DNA of 64,000 bases from the NCBI GenBank assembly GCA_018223125.1, contig JAAEZA010000008.1, positions 1 through 64,000 on the forward strand, given 5' to 3'. Source of the DNA: Paracoccaceae bacterium (GTDB lineage Bacteria > Pseudomonadota > Alphaproteobacteria > Rhodobacterales > Rhodobacteraceae). The notes under the pieces were generated by a model. The model was not told the DNA's origin and did no database searches. It was given only the letters and a program-made list of their open reading frames with translations. The first letter of the stretch is position 1. Every line of letters begins with the position of its first letter. Position numbers and translations under genes: made by a program. Positions 1-9,025 of this stretch are shown here, one piece after another.

Positions 1-176
1 TTGTTGTTGTCATGCAGCCCGTGCAGGTTCGCCGCTGCGTGCCATGTGGAACCGGAGGTGAGTTCGTCCCGTTCAAGCAGAACCACATCCTTCCAACCAA
101 GTTTGGCGAGGTGATACAGGATAGAACAGCCCACCAGACCGCCTCCGATAACGACTGCTTGTGCGTGAGATTTCAT
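1..176 (-). CDS. FAD-dependent dehydrogenase, dimethylglycine/sarcosine dehydrogenase-like (N-terminal fragment)
   Basis: Only the first 58 codons are in the window; the gene runs off the left edge and is missing from the ORF track. The start gives [13 protein letters not shown], a Rossmann FAD-binding motif (GGGLVGCS), and then GSTWHAA. In dimethylglycine and sarcosine dehydrogenases the His of this WH motif carries covalent FAD, so membership of that GcvT-linked family is likely. The start is supported by AGGAG about 7 nt upstream. It lies downstream of a Rieske oxygenase on the same strand, suggesting a shared N-demethylation pathway. The substrate cannot be told from this fragment. Confidence 0.75.
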   Translation of the reverse strand, partial: MKSHAQAVVIGGGLVGCSILYHLAKLGWKDVVLLERDELTSGSTWHAAANLHGLHDNN

Positions 177-229
177 TTACGGGCTCCTGGGAAATTCGGC
201 GCGGTGGAAATTGAGTATTTCGGGAACAT
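173..229 (-). other. 18-codon leader ORF overlapping the flavoprotein start (ATGA)
   Basis: Reading from the ATG inside the repeat at 211-234, an 18-codon ORF begins MFPKYSI and ends in a TGA that overlaps the flavoprotein ATG as ATGA. Such junctions often give translational coupling. No good ribosome binding site is visible, and whether it is translated is unknown. It is listed because the same six-codon start recurs at two other places in the window. Confidence 0.3.
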
Positions 230-234
230 TGAAG
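211..234 (-). repeat. Dispersed intergenic element, copy A
   Basis: The plus strand reads TGAGTATTTCGGGAACATTG and continues with AAG. It matches copies at 28931-28953 and 34811-34832 at all but two or three positions. Read on the minus strand it points towards the downstream flavoprotein gene, whose ATG is about 35 nt away. Function unknown. Confidence 0.7.
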
Positions 235-240
235 GTGGTT

Positions 241-459
241 TCAGCTTTCACGCCCGAAGGATTTTAACGTTGAGTGAAGTTCTTGCGCTTCCGAGAGTCC
301 TGCTTCGAGCGCGTAAATATATGCATGCGTCAGGTAAAAGCAGCCCCGTGTTTCATCTTCCGCCAGTGCTGCTTTTCCGGCTTGGCGATAAAGCCGCACC
401 AGAGCGCTATTGTCCTTTGCGTTATGTGCCGCAAGCAGAGCCTGATCGAGTGGAGTCAC
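241..459 (-). CDS. Small hypothetical protein (72 aa) between Rieske oxygenase and flavoprotein
   Basis: A 72-residue protein, alanine- and leucine-rich and predicted helical, with no signal peptide or membrane segment. Its start overlaps the end of the Rieske gene by 4 bp (ATGA), so it is probably co-translated with it. I do not recognise a family. The pattern of paired helices (ALLAAHNAKDNSALVRLYRQ) resembles a single TPR-like hairpin. Position between an oxygenase and a flavin dehydrogenase suggests an accessory role, but this is inference only. Confidence 0.6.
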   Translation of the reverse strand: MTPLDQALLAAHNAKDNSALVRLYRQAGKAALAEDETRGCFYLTHAYIYALEAGLSEAQELHSTLKSFGRES

Positions 460-1622
460 TTTTCAGCCTCGACCGTCGCACCGATAAGCGCATCTGCCAC
501 CCATTTATGGAACAGGTGGGTCGGCCCGTCCATCACGGGCGAGAACTTGCCGCCGTCAAAAAACGGGGCGTGCCGTCCCTTTTGCATGCCTTCCACAACG
601 AAAATGTCTTCCTTAAAAACTTCTTTCCACTGGGCAGTATTCTTTTCGCGCAGGGGCGCCAACGCCGGAGAAGCTGCTTCCGGCCGGGCGTAGAATATCT
701 CGACATGCTCGCGGGTTTTGTCGAGAGAAACGGGTTCCAGCAAAATGGCAAAATAATGGTCGCGGTGTATCCCCAACAGAACATTCGGAAAGACGGCGAC
801 ATATTCCGCGCCTGTGTCCCATTCGGATCCGAGCCCTTCGAAATCGGGAAAAACCGTACCGTTATCCCCTGCAAGCTGACGGTACACCAGCGTGCCCTGT
901 CCCGCGTAACGGTCCGCCTTGGTGATGTTGTAATGATCCTCAAGCCGCGAGTAGCTGTTCAATCCGGGGTGCACCCAAGGCAGGTGATAGCTTTCGCAGT
1001 AATTCTCTACTGCAAGCTTCCAGTTGCACGAGACGTCCAGCGCGAAGGAACTGTCGTCCCCCGCGTGATACAGCGGCTTTTCGAACATAGACCAGCGCAC
1101 CATCAGGTCTTTGTGGACCTCCTCAAACGGGGCGGCTTTGCCCGAGACATTCACATAAACCACATCCAGCCAGACGTAACTTCTGATTTCGATCAGGCCC
1201 AATTCGTCCCGCTTGATATCTTCATGAACATTCTGCCCCGGCCCGCCCACATGGGGCGTGGAGCGCAACCGCCCGTCCAGCCCGTAGCACCAGCTGTGAT
1301 AGGGGCAGCGGATCGTACCGCGGATGTTGGCAGGTTTGTCGATCAGGATCATGCCGCGATGACGGCAGGTGTTCTGGTAAACGCGCACCTTTCCTTCGTG
1401 ATCCCGCAGGATCAACAGCGGCACACCGAGGAAATCGACAGGTTTCGCATCACCGGAATTGGGCACGTCCTTGGCAAATCCGATGCCCGACCAATGATCG
1501 AACAGCACGGATTTCCGTTCCTGATCAAACACATCCTGATCGGTGTAATGGGCATTGGGCAAGCCCCGTGCCTGTGCAACATCCTGCGTTACTGCATTCA
1601 AATCCGAAAGAGCGATTGTCAT
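456..1622 (-). CDS. Rieske non-haem iron oxygenase, alpha subunit (GbcA / ring-hydroxylating type)
   Basis: 388 aa from the internal ATG; the track ORF is 40 codons longer but its extension is not protein-like, and GGTGACAGG precedes this ATG. The Rieske [2Fe-2S] ligands are C86-x-H88 and C106-x2-H109. The mononuclear iron site follows the NxxExxHxxxxH pattern (N207, E210, H213, H218). The family hydroxylates aromatic rings or oxidatively demethylates betaines such as glycine betaine (GbcA), stachydrine or carnitine. The DMGDH-like flavoprotein two genes downstream favours an N-methyl substrate. No reductase is seen in the window, so electrons must come from elsewhere. The exact substrate is not determined. 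Confidence 0.85.
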   Translation of the reverse strand: MTIALSDLNAVTQDVAQARGLPNAHYTDQDVFDQERKSVLFDHWSGIGFAKDVPNSGDAKPVDFLGVPLLILRDHEGKVRVYQNTCRHRGMILIDKPANIRGTIRCPYHSWCYGLDGRLRSTPHVGGPGQNVHEDIKRDELGLIEIRSYVWLDVVYVNVSGKAAPFEEVHKDLMVRWSMFEKPLYHAGDDSSFALDVSCNWKLAVENYCESYHLPWVHPGLNSYSRLEDHYNITKADRYAGQGTLVYRQLAGDNGTVFPDFEGLGSEWDTGAEYVAVFPNVLLGIHRDHYFAILLEPVSLDKTREHVEIFYARPEAASPALAPLREKNTAQWKEVFKEDIFVVEGMQKGRHAPFFDGGKFSPVMDGPTHLFHKWVADALIGATVEAEK

Positions 1623-1714
1623 CCTGTCACCCGTCCAACATGGTTTCCTGCTGTCAACTATGCTTGTGAAAAAGTCGCGCTGCCAATATCGAGAAACTTG
1701 TTTTTGAAGTGAAA

Positions 1715-2608
1715 TCAGCTCACGTGACGGGCGCACATCCAATCGTAAAGGGTTCTTGTTGCCTCGGGCATGTCGGGATTGGCTGCGATCAGGTAATATG
1801 CCCCAGGAGCAGCGCAGCTATGTTCATCCAAGGGCACCAGCGTCCCCTGCTCCAGAAGCGGGGCGGTCAGCTTGCGCCAACCGAGCGCCAGCCCCGCCCC
1901 TTCCTGTGCCAGCTGGATCGCAATGGAATAGTTGTTGACCCGACGTGCGGGCGCGATAGGGCCGTGATATTTCATCATGTCAAACCACACCGCCCAGGTG
2001 GTCCAGTTTTCATTGCGGGCGTCCATGTTGATCAGGGGTTGTCTGGCGATTTCCTCAAGGCTCGCCCCCCGCAACCGATCCGCCAGCGCCGGTGTGCAGA
2101 CCGGCACCAGTTCATCCCCGAAAAGGCGGGTGTGTTCGGGTTCCCGTGGCGGCACCAGACAGTATTCGATTGCCAGATCCGCGTGTATCGGCCTTTGTAG
2201 CAAACGGTCCGAGATCTGCTGGTTGATCTGGATGGTTTCATATTCCCGCCAGAAGGAAATGATCCGCGGCGTCAGCCACAGGGACGAAACCGCCGTGGTC
2301 GTCGCTATCTCTACCTTCGGTGTATCCGCCTGATTGCGCAACGAGGCGGTTATGGCCGCGATGTCGCGAAAACTGTGGCTGAGCACGGCAAACAGCCGCT
2401 CTCCGTCATCGGTAAGGGTTACGGAACGGTGCCCGCGGGTGAACAACGCCAGTCCCAGCCATTTCTCCAGTGCCTTGACCTGATGGCTGACGGCCCCCGG
2501 TGTGACGTTCAACTCGGCTGCGGCCTCGTTGAAGGCGCCGCGACGGGACGCGGCCTCAAAGGCGCGCAGCATGGTAAGCGGAGGCATGTCATAGGGTTTG
2601 GATCGCAT
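1715..2608 (-). CDS. LysR-family transcriptional regulator (GcvA-like)
   Basis: About 297 aa. The N-terminal winged helix-turn-helix (LRAFEAASRRGAFNEAAAEL, then VTPGAVSHQVKALEKWLG) is typical of the GcvA branch of LysR, followed by a substrate-binding domain. The ATG at 2608 is preferred because AGGT lies 7 nt before it; the track start at 2626 is a TTG. The gene is on the same strand and 92 bp upstream of the Rieske oxygenase, so it probably controls that operon, with the oxygenase substrate as the likely effector. That regulatory link is inferred from position. Confidence 0.85.
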   Translation of the reverse strand: MRSKPYDMPPLTMLRAFEAASRRGAFNEAAAELNVTPGAVSHQVKALEKWLGLALFTRGHRSVTLTDDGERLFAVLSHSFRDIAAITASLRNQADTPKVEIATTTAVSSLWLTPRIISFWREYETIQINQQISDRLLQRPIHADLAIEYCLVPPREPEHTRLFGDELVPVCTPALADRLRGASLEEIARQPLINMDARNENWTTWAVWFDMMKYHGPIAPARRVNNYSIAIQLAQEGAGLALGWRKLTAPLLEQGTLVPLDEHSCAAPGAYYLIAANPDMPEATRTLYDWMCARHVS

Positions 2609-2665
2609 GGGCGGACCTGCACGCAAGGGAACTGTCAGAACAGGTTACACAAGTTTGCACCGCGT

Positions 2666-3334
2666 TCAATCAGCCAGTGGTGCGCGAAGGTGCGGGCCTT
2701 CCACGCGACCTGAATTCACCTCAAGCCCGACACGATGACGTTTGAAAAAGGACGGATCGGCAGATTGCATCAATGTGGCGGCGCCCTTGCCTTCCTCTCC
2801 GAGCCAGAGACCGAAGTTTTCCGGTCTTACGGTAACCGGCTCACGGTGGTGGACTTGGGCAATATCCGCGCCTGCTGCGGTTGTGACCATGGCGCAGGTA
2901 ACGGAACGCTGGCCATCTGCGCCGGTCCAGACCTGCCAGAGTCCGGCAAAAGCCATCAGCGGATCTTCGGACGGGTAGATATACCAGGGTTCCTTGCCCT
3001 TGCCCTTCTCGCGGTGCCATTCATAAAACCCGTCCGCCGGAATAAGACAGCGGCGGCTGCGCACCGCTGCGCGAAAGGCGGGTTTTTCCGCGATGGTTTC
3101 CGCGCGGGCGTTGATCAGCAGTGGTCCGTCACTTGGGCTTTTGTACCATTTGGGCAAAAATCCCCAGCGCATCGGCACCAGATGGCGGGCACCGTCATGA
3201 AAGACAGCAACCGGAATATCCTGCGTCGGGCAGATGTTATAACGTGGCTGGTCCCATTGCGCAGCGATCTCTGTTGCGCCGAACCAGTCGGCGACAGCAT
3301 CTGTGGGGAGGGTCAGGGCAAAACGGCCACACAT
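2666..3334 (-). CDS. yedK: SOS response-associated peptidase, SRAP domain (YedK/HMCES)
   Basis: 222 aa starting at MCGRFALTL. In this family the initiator Met is removed and Cys2 forms a thiazolidine crosslink with abasic sites in single-stranded DNA, protecting them. All key residues are visible: Cys2, Asn75 (LLINARAET), Glu105 (GFYEWHRE) and His163 in a HHRE motif. The longer track start is rejected because it would bury Cys2. It lies between two LysR genes on the same strand with no evident functional link to them. No LexA box was recognised upstream. Confidence 0.92.
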   Translation of the reverse strand: MCGRFALTLPTDAVADWFGATEIAAQWDQPRYNICPTQDIPVAVFHDGARHLVPMRWGFLPKWYKSPSDGPLLINARAETIAEKPAFRAAVRSRRCLIPADGFYEWHREKGKGKEPWYIYPSEDPLMAFAGLWQVWTGADGQRSVTCAMVTTAAGADIAQVHHREPVTVRPENFGLWLGEEGKGAATLMQSADPSFFKRHRVGLEVNSGRVEGPHLRAPLAD

Positions 3335-3354
3335 CTGGTTTCTCCTGTGCGCGG

Positions 3355-4320
3355 TCAGTCCACGCGGAAATCCGGCCCCATCCACGGAAATTTCTGCAAA
3401 CAGGGTTCCATCAGCTTCTTGCGGATCAGCGGGCGCATCAGGGCCGCGACATCTCCGGCGATACTGTCCATTTCACCCTGACGGGCGATCAGGGAAATGC
3501 TGCGGGTCAGTGCCTTGAACGGTAAGGGCATGACATCCAGCGCGCCGTGAAAGCGTTGCGCGCTCATATAGCCGAGCGGCGTGGTCACCGACCAGCTACG
3601 CCCGCTTGCCACCATGGAAAGGATCGCATGATAACTGCCGAATTCAAAGCGGTTCGGCAGGTTGATCCGCTGGCGCGACAGATGGGCTTCGATCTGGCGC
3701 CCCATCATCTGACGGGAGGAATAGCGCACGAATGGCAGCTTTTCCAACTGTTCGAACACCGGTTTGGCCTGATCCACATAGCCCTTCGGGGCCACAGCGA
3801 TAAACGGCTCTTGCATAAGGCTGTGCACCTGCATCCATTTTTCGGCAATGTTAAGGTCTGCCACCACCACAAGATCCAGCGCGCGGGAGTCAAGCGCATC
3901 CGTCAGGGTATAGCTGCTGGCGCTTTCCAGAAGGAACTGACACCCTTTCAGCGCTCCGGCAAGCTGCTCCATCAGGGCGGGTGTGACTTCTGCGTCAAAA
4001 TCTTCAATCAGCCCCAAGCGCAAACGGCTCATCTGGGAAAAGTTGTAAACCGCAAGCTCTGCTTTTGCCTGATTGGCTTCGGAGAGAATGCTTTGGGCCC
4101 GCCTTAAAAACAGCCCGCCCGCTGGGGTAAGTTGCTGGGGACGGGTGCTACGATCCAGCAGGCTCGCCCCGAGAGCGGTTTCCAGATTGGTCAACTGTTG
4201 CGAAACGGAAGAAATGCTCGCCGAAAGACGTTTGGCGGCATTGGACACAGAGCCTTCTTCCACAGCCGCAATAAAAACTTCGATCGCCCATAGCGATAAT
4301 TTTCCAGGGGTATCTACCAT
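3355..4320 (-). CDS. LysR-family transcriptional regulator
   Basis: 321 aa. The N-terminal helix-turn-helix is clear (WAIEVFIAAVEEGSVSNAAK, then SISSVSQQLTNLETALG), followed by a periplasmic-binding-protein-like effector domain. The family binds DNA as a tetramer. It ends 20 bp before the SRAP start, so the two may share a transcript. The target is unknown: no divergent metabolic gene sits beside it. The closing DFRVD tail is unremarkable. Confidence 0.85.
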   Translation of the reverse strand: MVDTPGKLSLWAIEVFIAAVEEGSVSNAAKRLSASISSVSQQLTNLETALGASLLDRSTRPQQLTPAGGLFLRRAQSILSEANQAKAELAVYNFSQMSRLRLGLIEDFDAEVTPALMEQLAGALKGCQFLLESASSYTLTDALDSRALDLVVVADLNIAEKWMQVHSLMQEPFIAVAPKGYVDQAKPVFEQLEKLPFVRYSSRQMMGRQIEAHLSRQRINLPNRFEFGSYHAILSMVASGRSWSVTTPLGYMSAQRFHGALDVMPLPFKALTRSISLIARQGEMDSIAGDVAALMRPLIRKKLMEPCLQKFPWMGPDFRVD

Positions 4321-4371
4321 GGCACCATTAAGGACAGCATGTGAATTTGGACAAGCCCTTTTATTTTAAAA

Positions 4372-5295
4372 TCATGGTTTTGAACGATAGGAGAGTTCCG
4401 CGCGCATCCGGTTCAACCTGTCGTCCACATGATCCAGAAAGGTCTGGATCAACGGCAGCCTGACATTGGTCTTCCGCCATTGGGCGAAGAATTCAAGCTG
4501 TCGCACCGGCAGATCTGCCAACACCTGTACCAGCCGTCCACTGGCCAGATCGGGGCCAACCCGCGATCTGGGAAGGATGGCCAGTCCGGCACCGGAGCGG
4601 CACAAATTATGGACCAGCCCGATATCATCGCATTTGATCCGGTAGGAAATTGCCGGAAACACACTGCCAGCGCCCCGATAAAACAGTTTCGCCCATTCGG
4701 AAGCCGAAAAATCCGTCCCCAGCAGGATCGGGATGACTGACGGTACATCCCTGACCGGCGTTGCTTTGATCCGTTCTGCCAGATCCGGCGCGGCATAAAA
4801 GGCAGCGCCGGTTCCCTCGATCTTGCGAAAACTGATATCTTCGCTCGTCGGACTATCCGGTGAGACGACCAGATCGAACAACTCGAGACCTTTTTCAGAG
4901 GTGTCCTGCTCGAAGTTCAATTCGATACTGACAGCAGGATGGGCAAGAAGAAAATCCTGCACGACTTCACGCAGAATCCCGCCAGACAGGAACACCGGCA
5001 TATCCAGACGCAATACCTGCATACGGGACTTGCGTTCGCTGGTCAGGGATTGCAAACCTTCGGTGCCGATCTCCAGCATCTCCCGCGCCGCCTGATAGAT
5101 CTTCTGCCCCTCTGCCGTCAGATCAAAAGAACGGGCCCGCCGGATCAACAGTTGTTTGCCAAGGTGTTCCTCAAGGTTTGCGACGAGCTCAGAAGCTTTA
5201 TTTTCCGTCAGCCCAAGCGCCTTGGCTCCGGCTTTTACAGAGTTTTTGTCGACTACATAGGCAAAGGCGATCATCGCAAAATAGGGGTCATTCAT
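4372..5295 (-). CDS. LysR-family transcriptional regulator
   Basis: 307 aa from MNDPYFAMIAF. The 414-aa track ORF has a Cys/Arg-rich extension that is not protein-like, and the chosen length is standard for LysR. The helix-turn-helix (VDKNSVKAGAKALGLTENKA, then SELVANLEEHLGKQLL) is somewhat divergent. The effector domain follows. It lies directly downstream of the cytochrome c peroxidase on the same strand with a 166-bp gap, so it may have its own promoter. It is the third LysR gene within 4 kb. Target unknown. Confidence 0.8.
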   Translation of the reverse strand: MNDPYFAMIAFAYVVDKNSVKAGAKALGLTENKASELVANLEEHLGKQLLIRRARSFDLTAEGQKIYQAAREMLEIGTEGLQSLTSERKSRMQVLRLDMPVFLSGGILREVVQDFLLAHPAVSIELNFEQDTSEKGLELFDLVVSPDSPTSEDISFRKIEGTGAAFYAAPDLAERIKATPVRDVPSVIPILLGTDFSASEWAKLFYRGAGSVFPAISYRIKCDDIGLVHNLCRSGAGLAILPRSRVGPDLASGRLVQVLADLPVRQLEFFAQWRKTNVRLPLIQTFLDHVDDRLNRMRAELSYRSKP

Positions 5296-5461
5296 GCCAG
5301 TCTGACCAATGTTAATGAAGAAAAGGAGCAAAGAAATGTTAACGTTACCGTAGCAGAAAACTGCGCTTCGCTCAATAAACGAAAGGTTGAGCAATGCAAC
5401 CGCGGTCAACCGGCCGCAGCAAAAAAGGTGCCGGCAGGCTGCTCCTGCACGGAAACGGCTG

Positions 5462-6649
5462 CTACCGCGGTGCAGACAGGCTGTGCAGGAAACGGACGAT
5501 TTGTTCCACCTGCCGCGGGCGTAGCGTGGCGGGCACCTGTGCTTTCGGCGGATAGGCTTCAAATGCTGCGCGAATTCGGCGCAATTCTGTAACATCCGCG
5601 TAGTGGGGGATGCCATCCGGCGCTGAAAAGGTTTCCAGCCCGTGAAGGGGATTCATATGATGGTGGATTACAGCGTTTAATGTCGGAAAAACGCCGTTGT
5701 GACCGTAAGGCGCGGTCTGCGCGACATTGCGCAAGAAGGGTGTGCGGAACCGGTAACTGTCCTCTACACGATCGGTAACCGCCAGACGTCCCGTATCTCG
5801 TGCCACAGGATCGAAACGGCGGGTACGACCCGGCCCAAGGGGCGGCACCGCAAGGTTGTGGAATGCCTGATCCGAGAGCAACGGGCCGCTGTGGCACCGG
5901 CTGCACTGTGCCGCCCCGTAAAACAGCGCCATACCCGCAAGCTGGTCCCCATCAAGCGCAGAACGCTCCCCCGCCAGATACCGGTCAAAATCCGATCCGA
6001 CGGTGCGGAAGGTGGTGGAGATATAAGCCGCCAGAGCGTTGGCGATGACTGATATGTCGATCTCGGCTTGGCCTGCCAGTTGCCGATAGCTTGCGATCGC
6101 ACCAACCCGCTTGGCAATGGCGCTCCAAGCATCGGACGCCCCCTTTTGTGCAGCCGCGGCGATTTCATTGCTTTCCGGGGGGCCGGCCATTTCGGTATGT
6201 GCGATAATCGGAAACAATACCTGCGCCGCCAGCAGGCTTTTTAACCCTTCCGGCAAGTGTTCCCCTGCAGGGGAACGGATCACTGCCCCTTGTAGCTCGA
6301 CCCGACCGTCATGGAACAAGCGTTGCACCTGACGCGCCCCCAAATCCCAAAGCGCCGGAGCGTTCCGGGCCTGACGTTGCACCGCCTGTCCCATCTGGCG
6401 ATCGGCGCCCTGCCCCGTTCCCCCCGCCCCGATCCCGAGCGCAAGACCATCACTGCCGCCATAGGCCGGATCGTGGCAGGTGGCGCAGCTTATGTTCCGG
6501 TTGCCCGACAACAGCGGATCAAAGAAAAGCGCATGCCCTAGAGCAACTTCCTGCTTATTGAATGTCGCGAAATCACCTGCCACCAAAGGCTTGGGCAGTT
6601 CCTGCGCCTGTGCTACGCCTGCGAATACCCCTGCACAGCAAAGGATCAA
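5462..6649 (-). CDS. Di-haem cytochrome c peroxidase (CcpA/MauG family)
   Basis: A periplasmic di-haem enzyme that reduces H2O2 with electrons from c-type cytochromes; MauG relatives do other oxidations. Both haem motifs are visible, CATCH (about C55-H59) and CSRCH (about C249-H253), plus the TAPYGHNG segment near the second domain. The 573-aa track ORF is too long. I place the start at a TTG giving MILCCAGVFAGVAQA, a good signal peptide cleaved before QELPKP. A second TTG further upstream would add a basic stretch. Either start abuts or overlaps the divergent Sel1 gene. Maturation needs the Ccm system, part of which is at 24.9-28.2 kb. Confidence 0.85.
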   Translation of the reverse strand: MILCCAGVFAGVAQAQELPKPLVAGDFATFNKQEVALGHALFFDPLLSGNRNISCATCHDPAYGGSDGLALGIGAGGTGQGADRQMGQAVQRQARNAPALWDLGARQVQRLFHDGRVELQGAVIRSPAGEHLPEGLKSLLAAQVLFPIIAHTEMAGPPESNEIAAAAQKGASDAWSAIAKRVGAIASYRQLAGQAEIDISVIANALAAYISTTFRTVGSDFDRYLAGERSALDGDQLAGMALFYGAAQCSRCHSGPLLSDQAFHNLAVPPLGPGRTRRFDPVARDTGRLAVTDRVEDSYRFRTPFLRNVAQTAPYGHNGVFPTLNAVIHHHMNPLHGLETFSAPDGIPHYADVTELRRIRAAFEAYPPKAQVPATLRPRQVEQIVRFLHSLSAPR

Positions 6650-6652
6650 CCA

Positions 6653-7129
6653 ATGCGCAGACTTGCCCTTGCCGCCTGCCTTGTTGCGGCCCCTGCCTTT
6701 GCCGATATGCAAATGGCGCGCGATGCGTTCCAGCGGGGACAGTTTGCAAGAACTGTCGAGCTTCTGGACCCCGCTGCGCAATCGGGGAATGCGGAAGCAG
6801 AGTTCCTTCTGGGGCGCATATACATGTTGGGGCTCGGGCATCCTGTTGATGCCTTGCGCGGCGTGGAATTTCTCAAACGCGCGGCGGGCAAAGGCCATCC
6901 GGCCGCGCAGTTGCACCTGTCCAAAGCTTTTGCCAGCGGTACGGGTCTGCCTGCCCCCGATCCCCTGCGGGCAGCCCTTTGGGCAGAACTTGCGGCACAG
7001 GCCAAAGCGGAAGGCGCGGCGGCGCATCTGGATGCGCAACGCCGCAGCCTGTCCGAACAGGAAAAAACCCGCCTTGCGCCGATACTGTCCGATTACCACA
7101 TCCATCTGTTTCCTTTCAGCCCCGAGTAA
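6653..7129 (+). CDS. Secreted Sel1-repeat (TPR-like) protein
   Basis: 158 aa. An N-terminal signal peptide (MRRLALAACLVAAPAFA) is followed by two to three Sel1-like repeats, seen as AEAEFLLGRIYMLGLG and PAAQLHLSKAFASGTG. Sel1 repeats form helical scaffolds for protein contacts, often in the periplasm. The gene is divergent from the peroxidase with start codons only a few bases apart, leaving no normal room for two promoters. A link to the peroxidase is possible but unproven. Confidence 0.8.
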   Translation: MRRLALAACLVAAPAFADMQMARDAFQRGQFARTVELLDPAAQSGNAEAEFLLGRIYMLGLGHPVDALRGVEFLKRAAGKGHPAAQLHLSKAFASGTGLPAPDPLRAALWAELAAQAKAEGAAAHLDAQRRSLSEQEKTRLAPILSDYHIHLFPFSPE

Positions 7130-7250
7130 CACAGAAATCCGGCCCGACTGCAACAATGCCTCAGCTGCTGCGACTTGATCCATCTTCCCCCTTGGAACAA
7201 CCGCCCCGCCAGCCTATAACGCCGCCAAACACCAGCAAAGGCCCTGCCCC

Positions 7251-7844
7251 ATGCGCACAGCGACCCTGACAAGAAACACTGCCGAAACCGCCATTACGGT
7301 TGAAATCAACCTCGACGGGACCGGCGTTTACGACAATGAAACCGGCGTCGGCTTTTTCGATCATATGCTGGATCAACTGTCCCGCCATGCGCTGATTGAT
7401 ATGAAGGTGCGGGCCAAGGGCGATCTGCACATTGACGACCACCACACCGTGGAAGACGTGGGCCTTGCGCTGGGCAAGGCACTGGCCGAAGCGGTTGGCG
7501 ACAAACGGGGCATCCGGCGCTATGGCTCCTGCCTGCTGCCGATGGATGACGCATTGGTGCGCTCTGCCCTTGATCTGTCGGGACGGCCTTATCTGGTCTG
7601 GAAAGTCGATCTGCCTACCGCGAAAATCGGCAGTTTTGACACCGAACTGGTGCGCGAATTCTTTACTGCTTTCGCCATGCAGGGGGGCATCACCCTGCAT
7701 GTCGAGGCGCTTGACGGGTTCAACAGCCACCACATCGTCGAAGCCGCCTTCAAATCGGTCGCACAGGCCCTGCGTGCAGCGCTTGAAACCGACCCGCGCA
7801 AATCGGATGCGATTCCGTCGACAAAGGGCACCCTTTCCGAATGA
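7251..7844 (+). CDS. hisB: Imidazoleglycerol-phosphate dehydratase
   Basis: 197 aa, the monofunctional form. It dehydrates imidazole-glycerol phosphate to imidazole-acetol phosphate, step six of histidine synthesis, in the cytoplasm. The duplicated metal-binding motifs are present, HHTVED (about H64-D69) and HHIVE (about H160-E164), which bind Mn2+ in a 24-mer. It overlaps hisH by 4 bp (ATGA), so the two are translationally coupled. It is the first his gene in the window; hisG, hisD, hisC and hisI are not here. Confidence 0.96.
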   Translation: MRTATLTRNTAETAITVEINLDGTGVYDNETGVGFFDHMLDQLSRHALIDMKVRAKGDLHIDDHHTVEDVGLALGKALAEAVGDKRGIRRYGSCLLPMDDALVRSALDLSGRPYLVWKVDLPTAKIGSFDTELVREFFTAFAMQGGITLHVEALDGFNSHHIVEAAFKSVAQALRAALETDPRKSDAIPSTKGTLSE

Positions 7845-8476
7845 TTACTGCAATTGTGGATTATAACTCCGGCAACCTGCGCTCTGCCGAGAAGAGCTTT
7901 CAGCGCATGGCACAGGAAGTGGGCGGCGGCGATATTATCGTTACCGACGATCCCGAACAGGTGCGCCGCGCGGATCGCGTGGTACTTCCGGGGGTGGGCG
8001 CCTTTGCCGACTGCCGCAGCGAACTCGGCGCGATTGACGGGCTGTTCGGCGCGATCGAAGAAAAGGTCAAAGCGGGCAATCCGTTTCTGGGAATCTGCGT
8101 CGGGATGCAGATGATGGCCACTTGGGGCCGTGAACATGGCAACCACACGGGGTTTGACTGGATCAAGGGCGAAGTCGTTGCCCTGACACCGAACGATCCG
8201 GCGCTGAAAATCCCGCACATGGGCTGGAACAGCCTGAATCAGACACCGGATCACCCCGTGTTTGACGGAATTTCAGCGGGCGATCACGTCTATTTTGTGC
8301 ACTCTTACCATCTGGTTCCCGAAAACCCCGCCGACATCGTGGCGACAGTGGATTACGGCGGCGACATCATCGCAGCCGTCGGGCGTGACAATATCATCGG
8401 CACCCAGTTCCACCCCGAGAAAAGTCAGGCGACCGGATTGCGCCTGATCGGTAACTTTCTGAAGTGGACCCCTTAA
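7841..8476 (+). CDS. hisH: Imidazole glycerol phosphate synthase, glutaminase subunit
   Basis: 211 aa. Class I glutamine amidotransferase that supplies ammonia to HisF. The nucleophile is Cys86 in GICVGMQ, and the His/Glu of the triad are in QFHPEK (H191, E193). It partners HisF, encoded at 10016-10774. Its stop codon lies in the loop of a GC hairpin shared with the convergent DUF2147 gene. Confidence 0.96.
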   Translation: MITAIVDYNSGNLRSAEKSFQRMAQEVGGGDIIVTDDPEQVRRADRVVLPGVGAFADCRSELGAIDGLFGAIEEKVKAGNPFLGICVGMQMMATWGREHGNHTGFDWIKGEVVALTPNDPALKIPHMGWNSLNQTPDHPVFDGISAGDHVYFVHSYHLVPENPADIVATVDYGGDIIAAVGRDNIIGTQFHPEKSQATGLRLIGNFLKWTP

Positions 8477-8485
8477 CAGGGGTCC
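8466..8485. terminator. GC hairpin at the end of hisH
   Basis: GGACCCC, loop TTAACA, GGGGTCC. The hisH TAA stop sits in the loop. There is no T-run on either side, so it may be a weak or Rho-assisted terminator, or a 3' stability element between the convergent hisH and DUF2147 genes. Confidence 0.45.
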
Positions 8486-8499
8486 GCTTCGGGCGCTGG

Positions 8500-8889
8500 C
8501 TATTTCACCCGCGCCCATGATCCGCCGCTGCGGCACACGCCGAGCACGCAGCCTTTGACGTTCAGGCTGTTGCCCTGAAGGACCAGCTTGCCGGAATAGG
8601 TCTTGTCGCGGTCGGGGGAGTAGACTTTGCCGCCACCGTAATTCCCGCCGCCCTTGTTCTCCATGTCCCAGATCAGCTTGCGCCCCTGGTTTTCCGACTT
8701 GAACGCCTTGCCGTTGCGGTCAAAGGAATTGACCAGAACGCCGCAGATCTTGCTGCCGCAGGAACTGATCCTGATATGACCCGAGTTTCCGTTGTCATCC
8801 GCAATCGTGCGCCATGTGCCGTAGATATCATCCGCATAAGCCGGAGCCGACAGGCTCGCCAGAACTGCGATAATTGCCAGTTTTTTCAT
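8500..8889 (-). CDS. DUF2147 secreted protein
   Basis: 129 aa from [13 protein letters not shown], with GGGAGGA a few bases upstream. A signal peptide (cleaved after AYA) leads into the DUF2147 pattern: GTWRT near the N-terminus, a central [14 protein letters not shown] region, and a C-terminal [20 protein letters not shown]2147 proteins are small beta-rich envelope proteins of unknown role. It is inverted inside the histidine cluster, splitting hisB-hisH from hisA. Four Cys residues could form two periplasmic disulfides. Confidence 0.85.
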   Translation of the reverse strand: MKKLAIIAVLASLSAPAYADDIYGTWRTIADDNGNSGHIRISSCGSKICGVLVNSFDRNGKAFKSENQGRKLIWDMENKGGGNYGGGKVYSPDRDKTYSGKLVLQGNSLNVKGCVLGVCRSGGSWARVK

Positions 8890-9025
8890 AGTATCCTCCC
8901 TGTTTCTCTTGATCCTGCGCAGAGCACTGCCGCCGGTCAAGCAAAACCCAAGGGAAAGCGGACCTTTGCAATTCGGCGCCTATGGGGCTAGAGGAAAGCG
9001 GAAAGACAAAACTTCGGGCGACACC

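Noticed and set aside
12-1712. 566-codon plus-strand ORF opposite the Rieske oxygenase
   Set aside because: The minus strand carries intact Rieske and iron-site motifs; the plus frame has no domain and no ribosome binding site.
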